Shown here: one piece after another, positions 16,425 to 24,222 of the stretch
Layout: each line of letters opens with the position of its first letter
How positions within the stretch are numbered: the stretch's first letter is position 1
Translations under genes and position numbers: made by a program
Assembly: GCA_002696035.1 (NCBI GenBank)
Contig: NZQV01000006.1
Location: forward strand, 1-64,000
Source: Balneola sp.
Lineage (GTDB): Bacteria > Bacteroidota > Rhodothermia > Balneolales > Balneolaceae
DNA: 64,000 nucleotides
Reading direction: 5' to 3'
Notes under the pieces: model-generated
What the model saw: only the letters and a program-made list of their open reading frames with translations
What the model was told of the DNA's origin: nothing
The model's database searches: none

Positions 16425-18341
16425 TTATTTTATCCACTTTAAACGCATTCCGTTCATGATCACCAACAGCACTGAAAGTTCGTGAATGAGCATACCGCCG
16501 GCCATGTGTACTTCGCCGGCAAACACCCCAGTCAGTAACGCGCCTACCGTAATCAATGCTATAACCACATTTTGGTGGATATTTCTCAGGGTGAGTTTGG
16601 AGATGCGTAAGGCTTCGGGAATTTTAGTGAGATCGTCGGCCATCAAGGCAATATCAGCCGATTCTATAGCCACATCAGTTCCGGCTGCTCCCATGGCTAT
16701 GCCGATATCGGCGGCCGTAAGTGCTGGTGCATCGTTGATGCCATCACCCACCATCGCTACGAGGTGACCGTCTAACTGTAATTGTTCAATCACCTTCATT
16801 TTATCTTCCGGCAGCATCCGGGAATGCACATTCTTGATGCCCGCTTCATCCGCAATACTTTGGGCGATAGAATTGTTGTCTCCGGTCAGCATAACCAACT
16901 TTTCAATCCCAATTTCGCTTAGTTTTTGCATGGCTGAAGCTGCATTTGAATGAATGGTATCAAACAAACCCAATCCGCCGATCAGCTCCCCGTTTTGAGC
17001 CACCAACACCACCGTTCGGCCTTTCTCTGAAAGAGTTTGGATGTACTGAAACGCTTTCTCATCCACCACAATATCTTTTTCGTCCATGAAGGATGGATTG
17101 CCAACGAGGATCTGATGTTCACTATATCTGGCTGAAATACCGAAACCAGTATGCGACTGAAATGAATGGGCATCAGGAATTTCCTGTCTTTTCTTACCTT
17201 CAGTCAAAATCGCTCTTGCCAAGGGATGTTCGGAACCTGATTCGGCAATTCCCGCCCAGTACAAAACTTCATTTTTAGTGATCTCTTCCGGAATTTCTTC
17301 ATCAAAATCGACAGGCACTTTTTGGGGCTGAAGGCTGAAGACATCGGTAACCCCGGGTTTACCTTCAGTCAGCGTTCCGGTTTTATCCAGCGCTAAAGCG
17401 GAAATCTTCCCGGCATTTTCCAAATATTCCCCGCCTTTGATGAGGATTCCTTCTTTGGCAGCCCGCCCAATTCCCGTGATCACAGAAATAGGTGTGGAAA
17501 TAACCAGCGCGCCGGGACAGCCGATCACAAGCAAGGTAATGGCCAGTTCAATGTTTTGGGTAAAGATGAACGAAATCACACTCAGCCCCACAATGCCCGG
17601 AGTGTACCAGCGGGCAAAGCGTTCGATGAATCGTTGCGTAGGCGCTTTGGCATCCTGTGCTTCCTCCACTCTTTTGATGATCTTGGCCAGCGTGGTATCG
17701 GCTCCAACTTTTCCTGCCCGTATGAAAATGCGCCCGTTTTGGTTGATGGTCCCCGAAAACACCTTCGAGCCCTGATTTTTGTCGGCGGGAATTGATTCCC
17801 CGGTGATCGCGCTTTCATCTACCGAGCTTTGCCCCGATTCAACCTCACCGTCCACCGGAATTCGGCCACCGGGTTTTACCAGAACCAACATGTCTTTTTC
17901 TACCTGTCGCGCCGGAATGGTCTCGGTTTCTTTTCCACGGACAATCGTTGCTGTTTGCGGAACCAATTCAACCAGATTCTTCAGAATCTTTCGGGTGTTC
18001 TTCAGGGTTCGACTCTCCAACCATCCACCCAGTAAAAACAGGAAAGTGACGGCCGCCGATTCCCAGTATATCCCAATGGAAATTCCGCCAATAGCGGCAA
18101 TACTCACCAACAGCTCGATGTTGGTTTGACTGTTCTTCATTCCCAGCCACGCTTTTTGGATGATCTCGTAGCCGGCTACAACAGCCGCGAATATCATCAA
18201 AGCGTTACCGGTGAATGGAGCTTCCATCACCCCAAGAAAAAACCAGCCGGATAAAATGAATATCCCACTTACGGTCAGTAATATTTTTTTGCGGATTGAT
18301 GGGTTTTTGAAAAGAGAGATAAGTTGGTTGAAGGAAGTCAT
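16425..18341 (-). CDS. Heavy-metal P1B-type ATPase without N-terminal HMA domain
   Basis: A 638-residue metal-exporting P-type ATPase. The sequence shows TGES near residues 180-183, phosphorylation motif DKTGT at 319-323, a soluble ATP-binding domain with EHPLARA near 390, and GDGINDAPAL near 560. The transmembrane metal motif is Cys-Pro-Gly (residues 275-277), not the commoner Cys-Pro-Cys. There is no N-terminal metal-binding domain; a separate 71-residue HMA protein is encoded just upstream. Zn, Cd or Co export is more likely than Cu because the following motif reads ALVISTPIS, but this is uncertain. Confidence 0.9.
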   Translation of the reverse strand: MTSFNQLISLFKNPSIRKKILLTVSGIFILSGWFFLGVMEAPFTGNALMIFAAVVAGYEIIQKAWLGMKNSQTNIELLVSIAAIGGISIGIYWESAAVTFLFLLGGWLESRTLKNTRKILKNLVELVPQTATIVRGKETETIPARQVEKDMLVLVKPGGRIPVDGEVESGQSSVDESAITGESIPADKNQGSKVFSGTINQNGRIFIRAGKVGADTTLAKIIKRVEEAQDAKAPTQRFIERFARWYTPGIVGLSVISFIFTQNIELAITLLVIGCPGALVISTPISVITGIGRAAKEGILIKGGEYLENAGKISALALDKTGTLTEGKPGVTDVFSLQPQKVPVDFDEEIPEEITKNEVLYWAGIAESGSEHPLARAILTEGKKRQEIPDAHSFQSHTGFGISARYSEHQILVGNPSFMDEKDIVVDEKAFQYIQTLSEKGRTVVLVAQNGELIGGLGLFDTIHSNAASAMQKLSEIGIEKLVMLTGDNNSIAQSIADEAGIKNVHSRMLPEDKMKVIEQLQLDGHLVAMVGDGINDAPALTAADIGIAMGAAGTDVAIESADIALMADDLTKIPEALRISKLTLRNIHQNVVIALITVGALLTGVFAGEVHMAGGMLIHELSVLLVIMNGMRLKWIK

Positions 18342-18366
18342 TATTCTGAATTCTTTGGTTAGAAAA

Positions 18367-18399
18367 AGACCTCTCAGGTTTCATAAACCTGACAGATCT
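18367..18399. repeat. CAGGTTT palindromic repeat
   Basis: A 33-base imperfect palindrome centred on CAGGTTT-CAT-AAACCTG, with AGAC/ATCT ends, between the HMA gene and the P-type ATPase gene. It may form a hairpin in the shared transcript and may separate the two messages. Confidence 0.55.
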
Positions 18400-18413
18400 G
18401 GTTTTGAGTTGAT

Positions 18414-18629
18414 CTAAAACGGAGATACCATAGCCGAATAACCTGATTGCATAACGGCGGCCAACAGGTCATCTTCGGTGACCAACTCCGGGTCGTGCTC
18501 CACTTCGATCTTTCCGGAATTGAATTTCACGGTTACTTTTTCAATGCCTTCCAGGCCCTTCAAATTAGACTCAATGTTGTTCACGCAAGAGGGGCAATTC
18601 AGTTCGTCACTTCTTAGGATAGTTTTCAT
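18414..18629 (-). CDS. Small heavy-metal-associated (HMA) domain protein
   Basis: A 71-residue single-HMA protein of the ferredoxin-like fold. The metal site reads NCPSCVNN with cysteines 12 and 15, followed by KVTVKFNSGKIEVEHD, as in CopZ/MerP-type domains. It is transcribed 72 bases before the P-type ATPase, which itself lacks this domain, so it likely passes metal to that pump. Confidence 0.88.
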   Translation of the reverse strand: MKTILRSDELNCPSCVNNIESNLKGLEGIEKVTVKFNSGKIEVEHDPELVTEDDLLAAVMQSGYSAMVSPF

Positions 18630-18665
18630 GGGATGGTTCTTTTATGATTTGTGATTTGTTTTTTT

Positions 18666-18724
18666 GCCACGAAAACACGAAAGCTCAAAAAATTAATTGT
18701 TTCGTGTTTTAGAGATTTCGTGGC
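18666..18724. repeat. GCCACGAAAACACGAAA dispersed repeat
   Basis: Outer arms GCCACGAAA and TTTCGTGGC and inner arms AACACGAAA and TTTCGTGTT make a two-step inverted repeat of 59 bases. This sequence type is widely seen between genes in many bacterial genomes; no gene lies inside. Confidence 0.6.
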
Positions 18725-18806
18725 CTTAAGATTCATTTATTTGTGGCTTTTACTCACAACGCTCGCATCCCGAATTATTCGGAAGCACGCTGCGAGGTTG
18801 TTACGA

Positions 18807-19406
18807 TTAGTGCTCGTGGCCTACACTGTGTTCCACTTCGGAGGTGGCGGTTTGGTACAGCGGCTCCACGTAGTGCATGTATTTCACATAGGCATTTACG
18901 TATTTGCGGGCGGCTTCTATGTTTTGGGGATCGAAATCTTTTAGCTCTTGTACTTTTTCGTAGTAGTGATGCAGGCCGCTTTCGATTCCCTTCATCAGCA
19001 GTTGATGAACATCGGCTAGTGAACCATTCTCAAGAGCTTCATCTGCAGCAGTTATGGCTGGGCCAAAATCGGTGCCGGCTGGTTTGAGTCCCGTGTAAGG
19101 CGCACCTTCAGCTTGTCTGTGTAGTCGAACTACGGTTTCAAAGAAATGGCGGTCGGCTACTTTCTGAACATTTTCGCCTTTTCCCCTAATATCGAGGACT
19201 TCATGGAAAACAGTTTCCACTTCCGCTTCCTGTTCGTCGGTGATCCACTTTAGGACCGGAGTGAGATCGCCAGTTTCGAGGGCAGTTTGTGCGTCTTGTA
19301 CTACCGGACCGTCCATGCTGTCGCAATGAGCTTGCGAGAATATCGGGGTTAATGAAAAGAGGGTTACTAATAGAAGTGTTAATAATGTTGATATTTGAGT
19401 ATTCAT
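18807..19406 (-). CDS. DUF6448 family exported protein
   Basis: A 199-residue exported protein. A signal peptide ends near residue 26, and mature sequence begins with AHCDSMDGPVVQDAQTAL, the typical start of DUF6448 proteins. The body is alpha-helical and ends in a His-rich tail (VEHSVGHEH). Function is unknown; the histidines and the neighbouring HMA protein and metal pump hint at metal handling, which is inference. Confidence 0.78.
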   Translation of the reverse strand: MNTQISTLLTLLLVTLFSLTPIFSQAHCDSMDGPVVQDAQTALETGDLTPVLKWITDEQEAEVETVFHEVLDIRGKGENVQKVADRHFFETVVRLHRQAEGAPYTGLKPAGTDFGPAITAADEALENGSLADVHQLLMKGIESGLHHYYEKVQELKDFDPQNIEAARKYVNAYVKYMHYVEPLYQTATSEVEHSVGHEH

Positions 19407-19503
19407 GACTGTTAGTTTTTGGGGTTCTTGATTTTCATCCCCAATCTAACAGCCACCAATCGGCACTAAAATGATGTATATCAAATTAGTGAGCTAGCTA
19501 AAA

Positions 19504-20250
19504 TTATTTCTGAATAATCGCTTTGAGTTGCTCAATATCTTCAACTTCCACCCACTGCCGTCCGGTATCTATAATTCCTTCTTTTTGAAAATTACTCATT
19601 ACCCGACTGGCTGATTCAGTAGTGGTGCCAGCCATATCAGCCAAGTCTTTGCGTGAAAAAGGGAGCTGGATAAGCGTTCCCTCTTCTTTATTTTCTCCAA
19701 ATTTTTCACTGAGTGTGAGAAGGATATTGGCGATACGCGTTTCCACCGGCTCTGTGGTAAGCTGTTTGATGTGCTCTTGAGAAGACCGCAGTTTTTCGGC
19801 GCTCGTGTCCAGAATGGCAATCCCAACAGAGGGAAATCCCTGTAATATTTCCCGAAAATCCTTCAGCCCAATAGACAATATACAGCTGCCACTTTGGGCC
19901 ACGGCCGACTCAGTATAAACATCGCTGCCCAACAACTTTAGTGAGCCGAAATAGCTTCCGGGATTTAGAATATCGAGAACCACATCTTTTCCTTCTTCGG
20001 TATATTCAAGCAGTTTAACGGCGCCCTCCACCACCACACGTAAATAGCGTGCCGGTTCACCTTGATAATAAATTTCGTCCCCAGCCTGATAATGATTTGC
20101 TGAAAACCGTTTTACGATCTGATCCAACTCATCCTGCTTTAAATCACGGAAAAACGAGACCATCCCAAGCTTCGTGGTTTTCAATTCCAGCGTGCAGTGA
20201 TGTCCGTCTGGGGCATGATCTTTAAGCGGAGTCGTCTTTCGTTTTCCCAT
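19504..20250 (-). CDS. Crp/Fnr family transcriptional regulator
   Basis: A 248-residue regulator with an N-terminal cyclic-nucleotide-binding-like domain (about residues 30-150, with GDEIYYQGEPARYLRVVVEG) and a C-terminal winged helix (about 165-245, recognition region SRKDLADMAGTTTESASRVMS). It lacks the cluster of N-terminal cysteines of oxygen-sensing Fnr; only one cysteine is near the N-terminus. So it may sense NO by heme, or a nucleotide. The ATG at 20250 is preferred to an upstream TTG. It lies 18 bases after a DUF2249 gene and is probably co-transcribed with it. It is the best candidate to bind the AAGACA-N4-TGTCTT sites. Confidence 0.9.
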   Translation of the reverse strand: MGKRKTTPLKDHAPDGHHCTLELKTTKLGMVSFFRDLKQDELDQIVKRFSANHYQAGDEIYYQGEPARYLRVVVEGAVKLLEYTEEGKDVVLDILNPGSYFGSLKLLGSDVYTESAVAQSGSCILSIGLKDFREILQGFPSVGIAILDTSAEKLRSSQEHIKQLTTEPVETRIANILLTLSEKFGENKEEGTLIQLPFSRKDLADMAGTTTESASRVMSNFQKEGIIDTGRQWVEVEDIEQLKAIIQK

Positions 20251-20268
20251 GATTGTCAGCAAAAATTA

Positions 20269-21021
20269 TTAGTCTGATTTCAGCTTCATTACCTTCACTT
20301 TCCATTCTTCCGGCATTACTTCCAGATATTCCCAGTTGAAAGGAACATCGTTTTCGGCTTCCATCTGGTAATATAAAGGTTTGGGATCGTGATCGTTAAT
20401 GAACACGAAAGCCTCGCCGGGTTTTAACTCTTCAAAAGCTTCAAATACCATATCATGGCGTTTTGCCGGTGGATATGGGCGGACATCAAATTTATTCACC
20501 ACGCTGATGTCGGTGGTATCCACATCATTTTCGGCTTTTTTAGTAACGTGAACAACGAATTCCCCCTCTTCTTTCTTCTTGTATTCCCAGCTATGTTCAC
20601 CCTCAAATTTCTTCTGAAAGATCTGATGGATCTCAGCAGGCTCTTCCGAAGCCCGGATTTCCATTACATCATTCGGCAACATCATACCATAACGATGGAA
20701 AATGGTGTACTTCCAGTCTTTCTTCTCTGTTTTTCGAAGATCGATCAGCGTAGAAACACCGGAGCTTTTGCTGCCTTCGGAGGCTTCGGTTCGGGTCACC
20801 CGCACTTTCCATTCTTCAGGATCACGTTTCAGATACTCCCAGCCGACCACATCTCCAAAAATGGAGCGGAATTCATAGTACAGGGGTTTAGGATCGTGAT
20901 CATTAATAAAAACAAAGCTCTCTTCCGCAGGCAGATCCTTAAACAGCTTCAGCAGTTTTTCGTGTCGTTTGATAGGAATGAGAGTTCGTACGTCGAGTTC
21001 TTTTTCGGTTATTACAGACAT
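20269..21021 (-). CDS. Three-repeat DUF2249 protein
   Basis: A 250-residue cytosolic protein made of three DUF2249 units. The first (about residues 6-80) and third (about 175-247) share FVFINDHDPKPLYY and WEYL...PEEWKV; the middle one (about 90-165) is degenerate and lacks the HDPKP motif. DUF2249 domains are frequent next to nitric-oxide and anaerobic respiration genes; their function is unknown. It begins the DUF2249-Crp operon, and its start codon lies inside an AAGACA-N4-TGTCTG palindrome identical to that of the single-domain DUF2249 gene at 25816. Confidence 0.87.
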   Translation of the reverse strand: MSVITEKELDVRTLIPIKRHEKLLKLFKDLPAEESFVFINDHDPKPLYYEFRSIFGDVVGWEYLKRDPEEWKVRVTRTEASEGSKSSGVSTLIDLRKTEKKDWKYTIFHRYGMMLPNDVMEIRASEEPAEIHQIFQKKFEGEHSWEYKKKEEGEFVVHVTKKAENDVDTTDISVVNKFDVRPYPPAKRHDMVFEAFEELKPGEAFVFINDHDPKPLYYQMEAENDVPFNWEYLEVMPEEWKVKVMKLKSD

Positions 21022-21030
21022 TTTTGTCTT
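21015..21030. promoter_or_regulatory. Operator-like palindrome at the start of the DUF2249 gene
   Basis: On the minus strand it reads AAGACA-AAAA-TGTCTG, with the ATG inside. The same 16 bases and about 30 bases upstream of them recur before the second DUF2249 gene. A protein bound here would block translation-region transcription, or the match reflects recent duplication. Confidence 0.45.
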
Positions 21031-21049
21031 ATTTAGGGTTAAAAATTTT

Positions 21050-21078
21050 AGCTGTCAGCTCTCAGGCTTCAGCTTTTA
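21050..21078. repeat. AGCTGTCAGCT-type dispersed repeat
   Basis: AGCTGTCAGCT plus CAGGCTTCAGCTTTT matches copies at 21241-21264, 21377-21395, 22649-22686 and 25756-25789. It forms part of the repeat-filled 380-base gap from 21022 to 21401, in which no gene is seen. Confidence 0.5.
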
Positions 21079-21127
21079 GTATTTTGGGTTGAATTTATTG
21101 GGCTACTGAATCCTTTGTTACAATCGA

Positions 21128-21218
21128 ATGGAACGCAGATGACGCTGATCTTAAGGATAGTCACTGATTTATAATGGTCCTAAAATCTTTAAAACTTTCC
21201 GTGGCCATCCGTGTTCTA
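21128..21218. repeat. GAACGCAGATGACG dispersed repeat, full copy
   Basis: The left end GGAACGCAGATGACGCTGAT and the right end GGCCATCCGTGTTC are near reverse complements, so this is an inverted-repeat element of about 90 bases. Copies occur at 9637, 22394 and 28839. Confidence 0.6.
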
Positions 21219-21267
21219 TTCCTCTATTTCTATAGGACAAAACTGACAGCTGAAGTCTGACAACAGA

Positions 21268-21355
21268 ACTAGCGCAAGCGTCCGCTTGTGCGATGTTTGA
21301 ATAAAGCTACATTGTTTTACTAAACAATTTGGTCCAAGCAGACGCTTGAACTAGC
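21268..21355. repeat. REP-like doublet
   Basis: Left hairpin CAAGCGTCCGCTTG and right hairpin around CAAGCAGACGCTTG flank an AT-rich spacer. It is followed by CCTTGGAAATATTATTTGT, as is the copy at 22489-22577. Confidence 0.7.
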
Positions 21356-21376
21356 CTTGGAAATATTATTTGTTGC

Positions 21377-21395
21377 AAAAAGCTGACAGCTTTTT
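21377..21395 (-). terminator. Possible terminator after nadA
   Basis: AAAAAGCTGACAGCTTTTT is a perfect palindrome seven bases beyond the nadA stop. On the minus strand the stem ends in a T-run, so intrinsic termination is possible, but the stem is AT-rich and the loop short; it is also one of the AGCTGACAGCT repeats. Confidence 0.4.
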
Positions 21396-21401
21396 CACCC
21401 A

Positions 21402-22367
21402 TCACCCAATCGTCATCATTCGCTCAATGGGTTTAATTGCTTGCTTAGCGAGGTCTTCGGGCACTTTCACTTCAAACTGATCATACTCGAGAGCTTCATA
21501 AACATTTTTGAGGTTGATCTTCTTCATAAACTCACACACCGATTCTTCATTGGCCGCAATGAACTTCTTGCCGGGATTTTCTTTTTCCATTCTATGCAGG
21601 ATGCCGGTTTCGGTCGCCACCACGAATTCCTCGGCTTCAGATTCCTTCACAAAATCAATCATGCCGCCTGTGGAATAGATATGGGCATCTTTACAGTCGT
21701 GGTAAAAGGCGGAATTCATCATGCAACTGGTGGAACAACCGCACTCGGGGTGAATGAGAATTTCGGCATTAGGGTGCTCTTTCTGCTTTTCGCCCAAATT
21801 CAGATCTCCGATCTTTTCGTGAACATGACAGGCACCATCCCAAATGTGCATATTCTCCCGGCCGGTCATGAGTTCTATGTAACTGCCCAAAAACTTATCG
21901 GGACCAAACAAAATTTCTTTGTCTTTGGGAATGGAATTGATCACCTCCATCGCATTGGATGAAGTGCAACAATAATCCGTTTCGGCCTTCACTTCGGCAG
22001 TCGTATTTACATACATCACCACCACTGCGCCGGGATGTTCGGCTTTCCATGCTCGTAATTGCTCAGCCGTGATGGTATCGGCCAGAGAGCAGCCAGCTTC
22101 CATATCCGGAATCAATACTTTCTTGTCGGACGAGATGACCGAAGCTGTTTCCGCCATAAAGTGCACGCCACAAAATACGATGGTCTCTGCATTTGTTTTT
22201 GCAGCTTTGCGAGCTAATCCTAAAGAATCACCAATGTAATCTGCAATATCCTGCACTTCAGGAACCTGATAATTGTGTGCCAGGATAATGGCGTTCTTTT
22301 GTTTTCTGAGTTCGTTAATACGAAATATCAATTCCTCATTTATCATCTTTGATGTATCTAATTTCAT
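21402..22367 (-). CDS. nadA: Quinolinate synthase
   Basis: A 321-residue NadA that condenses iminoaspartate with dihydroxyacetone phosphate to quinolinate for NAD synthesis. It has AHNYQVPEVQDIAD (residues 30-43), cysteines in FCGVHFMAET, YCCTSSNAME and HPECGCSTSC for the oxygen-sensitive [4Fe-4S] cluster, and VATETGILHRM near 250. NadA is often isolated from nadB; here it sits beside a SufR-like Fe-S regulator and an Fe-S repair protein, which fits its labile cluster. Length is normal for the family. Confidence 0.95.
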   Translation of the reverse strand: MKLDTSKMINEELIFRINELRKQKNAIILAHNYQVPEVQDIADYIGDSLGLARKAAKTNAETIVFCGVHFMAETASVISSDKKVLIPDMEAGCSLADTITAEQLRAWKAEHPGAVVVMYVNTTAEVKAETDYCCTSSNAMEVINSIPKDKEILFGPDKFLGSYIELMTGRENMHIWDGACHVHEKIGDLNLGEKQKEHPNAEILIHPECGCSTSCMMNSAFYHDCKDAHIYSTGGMIDFVKESEAEEFVVATETGILHRMEKENPGKKFIAANEESVCEFMKKINLKNVYEALEYDQFEVKVPEDLAKQAIKPIERMMTIG

Positions 22368-22393
22368 TGAATGCTATTTGTCTTCATTATCGT

Positions 22394-22480
22394 ATGGAAC
22401 GCGGATAAAGCTGATGTTGCAGATGGTCGCTGATTTAAATTTTTCTGTAAGAAACCTTTCCGTGATCATCCGCGATAGCC
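22394..22480. repeat. GAACGCGGAT dispersed repeat
   Basis: Starts TGGAACGCGGATAAAGCTGAT and ends CCGTGATCATCCGCGATA; related to the element at 21128-21218. Together with the REP-like doublet and the AGCTGACGGCT repeat it fills the 317-base gap 22368-22684, where no gene is seen. Confidence 0.55.
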
Positions 22481-22488
22481 ACCTCAGC

Positions 22489-22577
22489 ACTAGCGCAAGC
22501 GTCCGCTTGTGCAATAGTTGAATAAGGCAACTTTGCTTTTTCAAATAGTGTTTGTTCCAAGCGGACGCTTGAACCAG
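22489..22577. repeat. REP-like doublet
   Basis: Same architecture as 21268-21355: left hairpin CAAGCGTCCGCTTG, AT-rich spacer, right hairpin CAAGCGGACGCTTG, then CCTTGGAAATATT. Confidence 0.7.
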
Positions 22578-22648
22578 CCTTGGAAATATTTTTTGTATCA
22601 AACAATCTGACAGTTGCGCGTTCTATTCCTCTGTATTCCGTGGTATCA

Positions 22649-22686
22649 AAGCTGACGGCTGAAGCCTGATAGCTGTCAGCTTTTTT
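22649..22686. repeat. AGCTGACGGCT/AGCTGTCAGCT repeat
   Basis: Two related copies, AAGCTGACGGCTGAAGCC and TAGCTGTCAGCTTTTTT, lie directly at the 3' end of the SufR-like gene and overlap its stop by two bases. Confidence 0.5.
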
Positions 22687-23311
22687 ACCCCACACAATAC
22701 GTACAAGCAAAATCACCTTCTGCTATATAAGTGGTTCGTTCAATGTCCTTGCCAAATACTTTTTGATAGAATTCTTCTTCGAGCTTACAGGGCAATTTTG
22801 TCACTTTAATGATCTCCCGAAACGGGCAGTTACACTCTTTCATCATCAGCTTTCCGGAACCAGGATCATGCTCATATTCAGCCATAAATCCTTCTTCATC
22901 TAGCATCTGACGAGTAATCCGGGCTTTTTCTTCTTCGGATTTTACCTCCGCTTCTTCCATCATAAGCTTCAGTTTCATATACCTGCGATCCCAAAACTTT
23001 TTAAAAAAATCTTCCAGGATCTTATGCTCTCCCTCTGTTTGCAGGTATCGAATGAATTCCCGCATCATCTCCGGCTCATAAGAAGGATACAATCCATTGC
23101 CTTTTTTGGTGAGCCGGAACCGCAGGCTGGGTCGCCCGCGGCCCGATCGCTCGTAACTACGCTCGATGTAGTCGTCTTCTTCCAGTTGCGTGAAATGTTC
23201 ACGAACCGTCGTCTTAGCCAAATCCATTTTCTCCACGGTCTCATCAAGGGTAAGCTGTCCGTGGTGTTTTACCAGGTCAAGTAGATCTTTTTTGGGGCCA
23301 GTTATGGTCAT
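22685..23311 (-). CDS. SufR-like Fe-S transcriptional regulator
   Basis: A 208-residue regulator. The N-terminal winged helix (about residues 6-75; LAKTTVREHFTQLEEDDYI and GRGRPSLRFRLTKKG) resembles the DeoR/SufR type. The C-terminal half has cysteines 160, 162, 175, 203 and 206 (ECNCPF, LPCKL, FACTYC), as in SufR where they bind a [4Fe-4S] cluster that senses Fe-S status, oxidants or NO. It lies 11 bases after the RIC gene on the same strand. Candidate targets are that operon, nadA and the divergent ctaA, via the inverted repeat at 24165-24181. Confidence 0.85.
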   Translation of the reverse strand: MTITGPKKDLLDLVKHHGQLTLDETVEKMDLAKTTVREHFTQLEEDDYIERSYERSGRGRPSLRFRLTKKGNGLYPSYEPEMMREFIRYLQTEGEHKILEDFFKKFWDRRYMKLKLMMEEAEVKSEEEKARITRQMLDEEGFMAEYEHDPGSGKLMMKECNCPFREIIKVTKLPCKLEEEFYQKVFGKDIERTTYIAEGDFACTYCVG

Positions 23312-23322
23312 GTATCAAGTCT

Positions 23323-24081
23323 TTAATTTATCGTGATTTCCGGTTCTATTCCCGAAATAAGATACTGCTCTTCCAGGAAATGATGTTTCTCCAAATCGTC
23401 CTTCAGGTTTTTCAAGGTGGTATATAACAGCCGGAACGTGGTGCATGCTTCACTTGGAGGAGTAAAGTTATCGGTCAGCTCCGCAATCCGTCCAATCTGA
23501 TATTCAATTTCTTCTTGATCTTTTTGAATGAGGGCAATTTGTTTTTTTAGTGACTTAACGAGTCCATCACGAGGCTCTCCATTATGAGCAAATAGCTTTA
23601 GAACCGCCGGGAAAAATTTTTCTTCCTGGAACTTCAGGTGGAATTCAAGCTTCTCCTTCAACTTCTCAAAATACCAGCGTACCTGGTTGAGTTCCGGGTA
23701 CTGGGTTCCGTGCACATCACAAGCTCGATGCTCAAAACCGGTGGCATCCTCTACCAGCGACCGTGTATAACTGTGATGCTCTTCTTCCAAATATTTTACT
23801 ACCAGCTCAGGCGACCATCCAAAAATTCCGGGGGGATATTCAAAGCCTTTTCCATTTCCAAGCTTAAGAAGAGCTTCAAGTACCTCATCCTCATTTTTCT
23901 GCTGGGCTGTGCAAACTTCCATTACCGATTTATCCTCATTTCCTTTTATAGGCAATCCAAGATTTTTGAGTACATCAGTTGCCCTGCTCTCTTGTTCCAG
24001 CAGCTCTGAGACGGTCATCGCTAAAAGTCGGGAGCCTGTTCGTTCCATGATCTCTGCCATAATTGGGGGATTAACATTCAA
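23323..24081 (-). CDS. ric: RIC/ScdA/YtfE-like di-iron Fe-S repair protein
   Basis: A 252-residue hemerythrin-like protein. Iron-ligand candidates lie in EEEHHSYTR (about residue 99), EFHLKFQEEKFFP (about 146-158) and EKHHFLEEQYL (about 232-242). Such proteins repair Fe-S clusters after NO or peroxide damage. The N-terminal ScdA_N-like domain lacks the usual Cys-Cys-Gly-Gly motif; the aligned segment reads LGLPIKGN. The downstream gene is a SufR-like regulator. An ATG-proximal HTH operator candidate lies 84 bases upstream. Confidence 0.85.
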   Translation of the reverse strand: MNVNPPIMAEIMERTGSRLLAMTVSELLEQESRATDVLKNLGLPIKGNEDKSVMEVCTAQQKNEDEVLEALLKLGNGKGFEYPPGIFGWSPELVVKYLEEEHHSYTRSLVEDATGFEHRACDVHGTQYPELNQVRWYFEKLKEKLEFHLKFQEEKFFPAVLKLFAHNGEPRDGLVKSLKKQIALIQKDQEEIEYQIGRIAELTDNFTPPSEACTTFRLLYTTLKNLKDDLEKHHFLEEQYLISGIEPEITIN

Positions 24082-24164
24082 AAAATCGACCGATTCCAGT
24101 CATTGGAATAATGATAGGCAAAGAAACTTCCTTTTTCAATAAAAACGGTAATTTTAGTTTTAAA

Positions 24165-24181
24165 TATTGTATGTCAATATA
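24165..24181. promoter_or_regulatory. Inverted repeat between ric and ctaA
   Basis: ATATTG-TATGT-CAATAT is a perfect 6-bp inverted repeat in the divergent promoter region of the RIC gene (ATG at 24081) and ctaA (ATG at 24223). It is a plausible operator for the nearby SufR-like or another NO-responsive regulator. Confidence 0.4.
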
Positions 24182-24222
24182 CCCGTTCTTAATTTTGGGG
24201 TGAATTTAATCTTTATGACTTA

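Noticed and set aside
19504-20250. Naming the Crp-family regulator Fnr
   Set aside because: It lacks the N-terminal cysteine cluster needed for the oxygen-sensing Fe-S centre.
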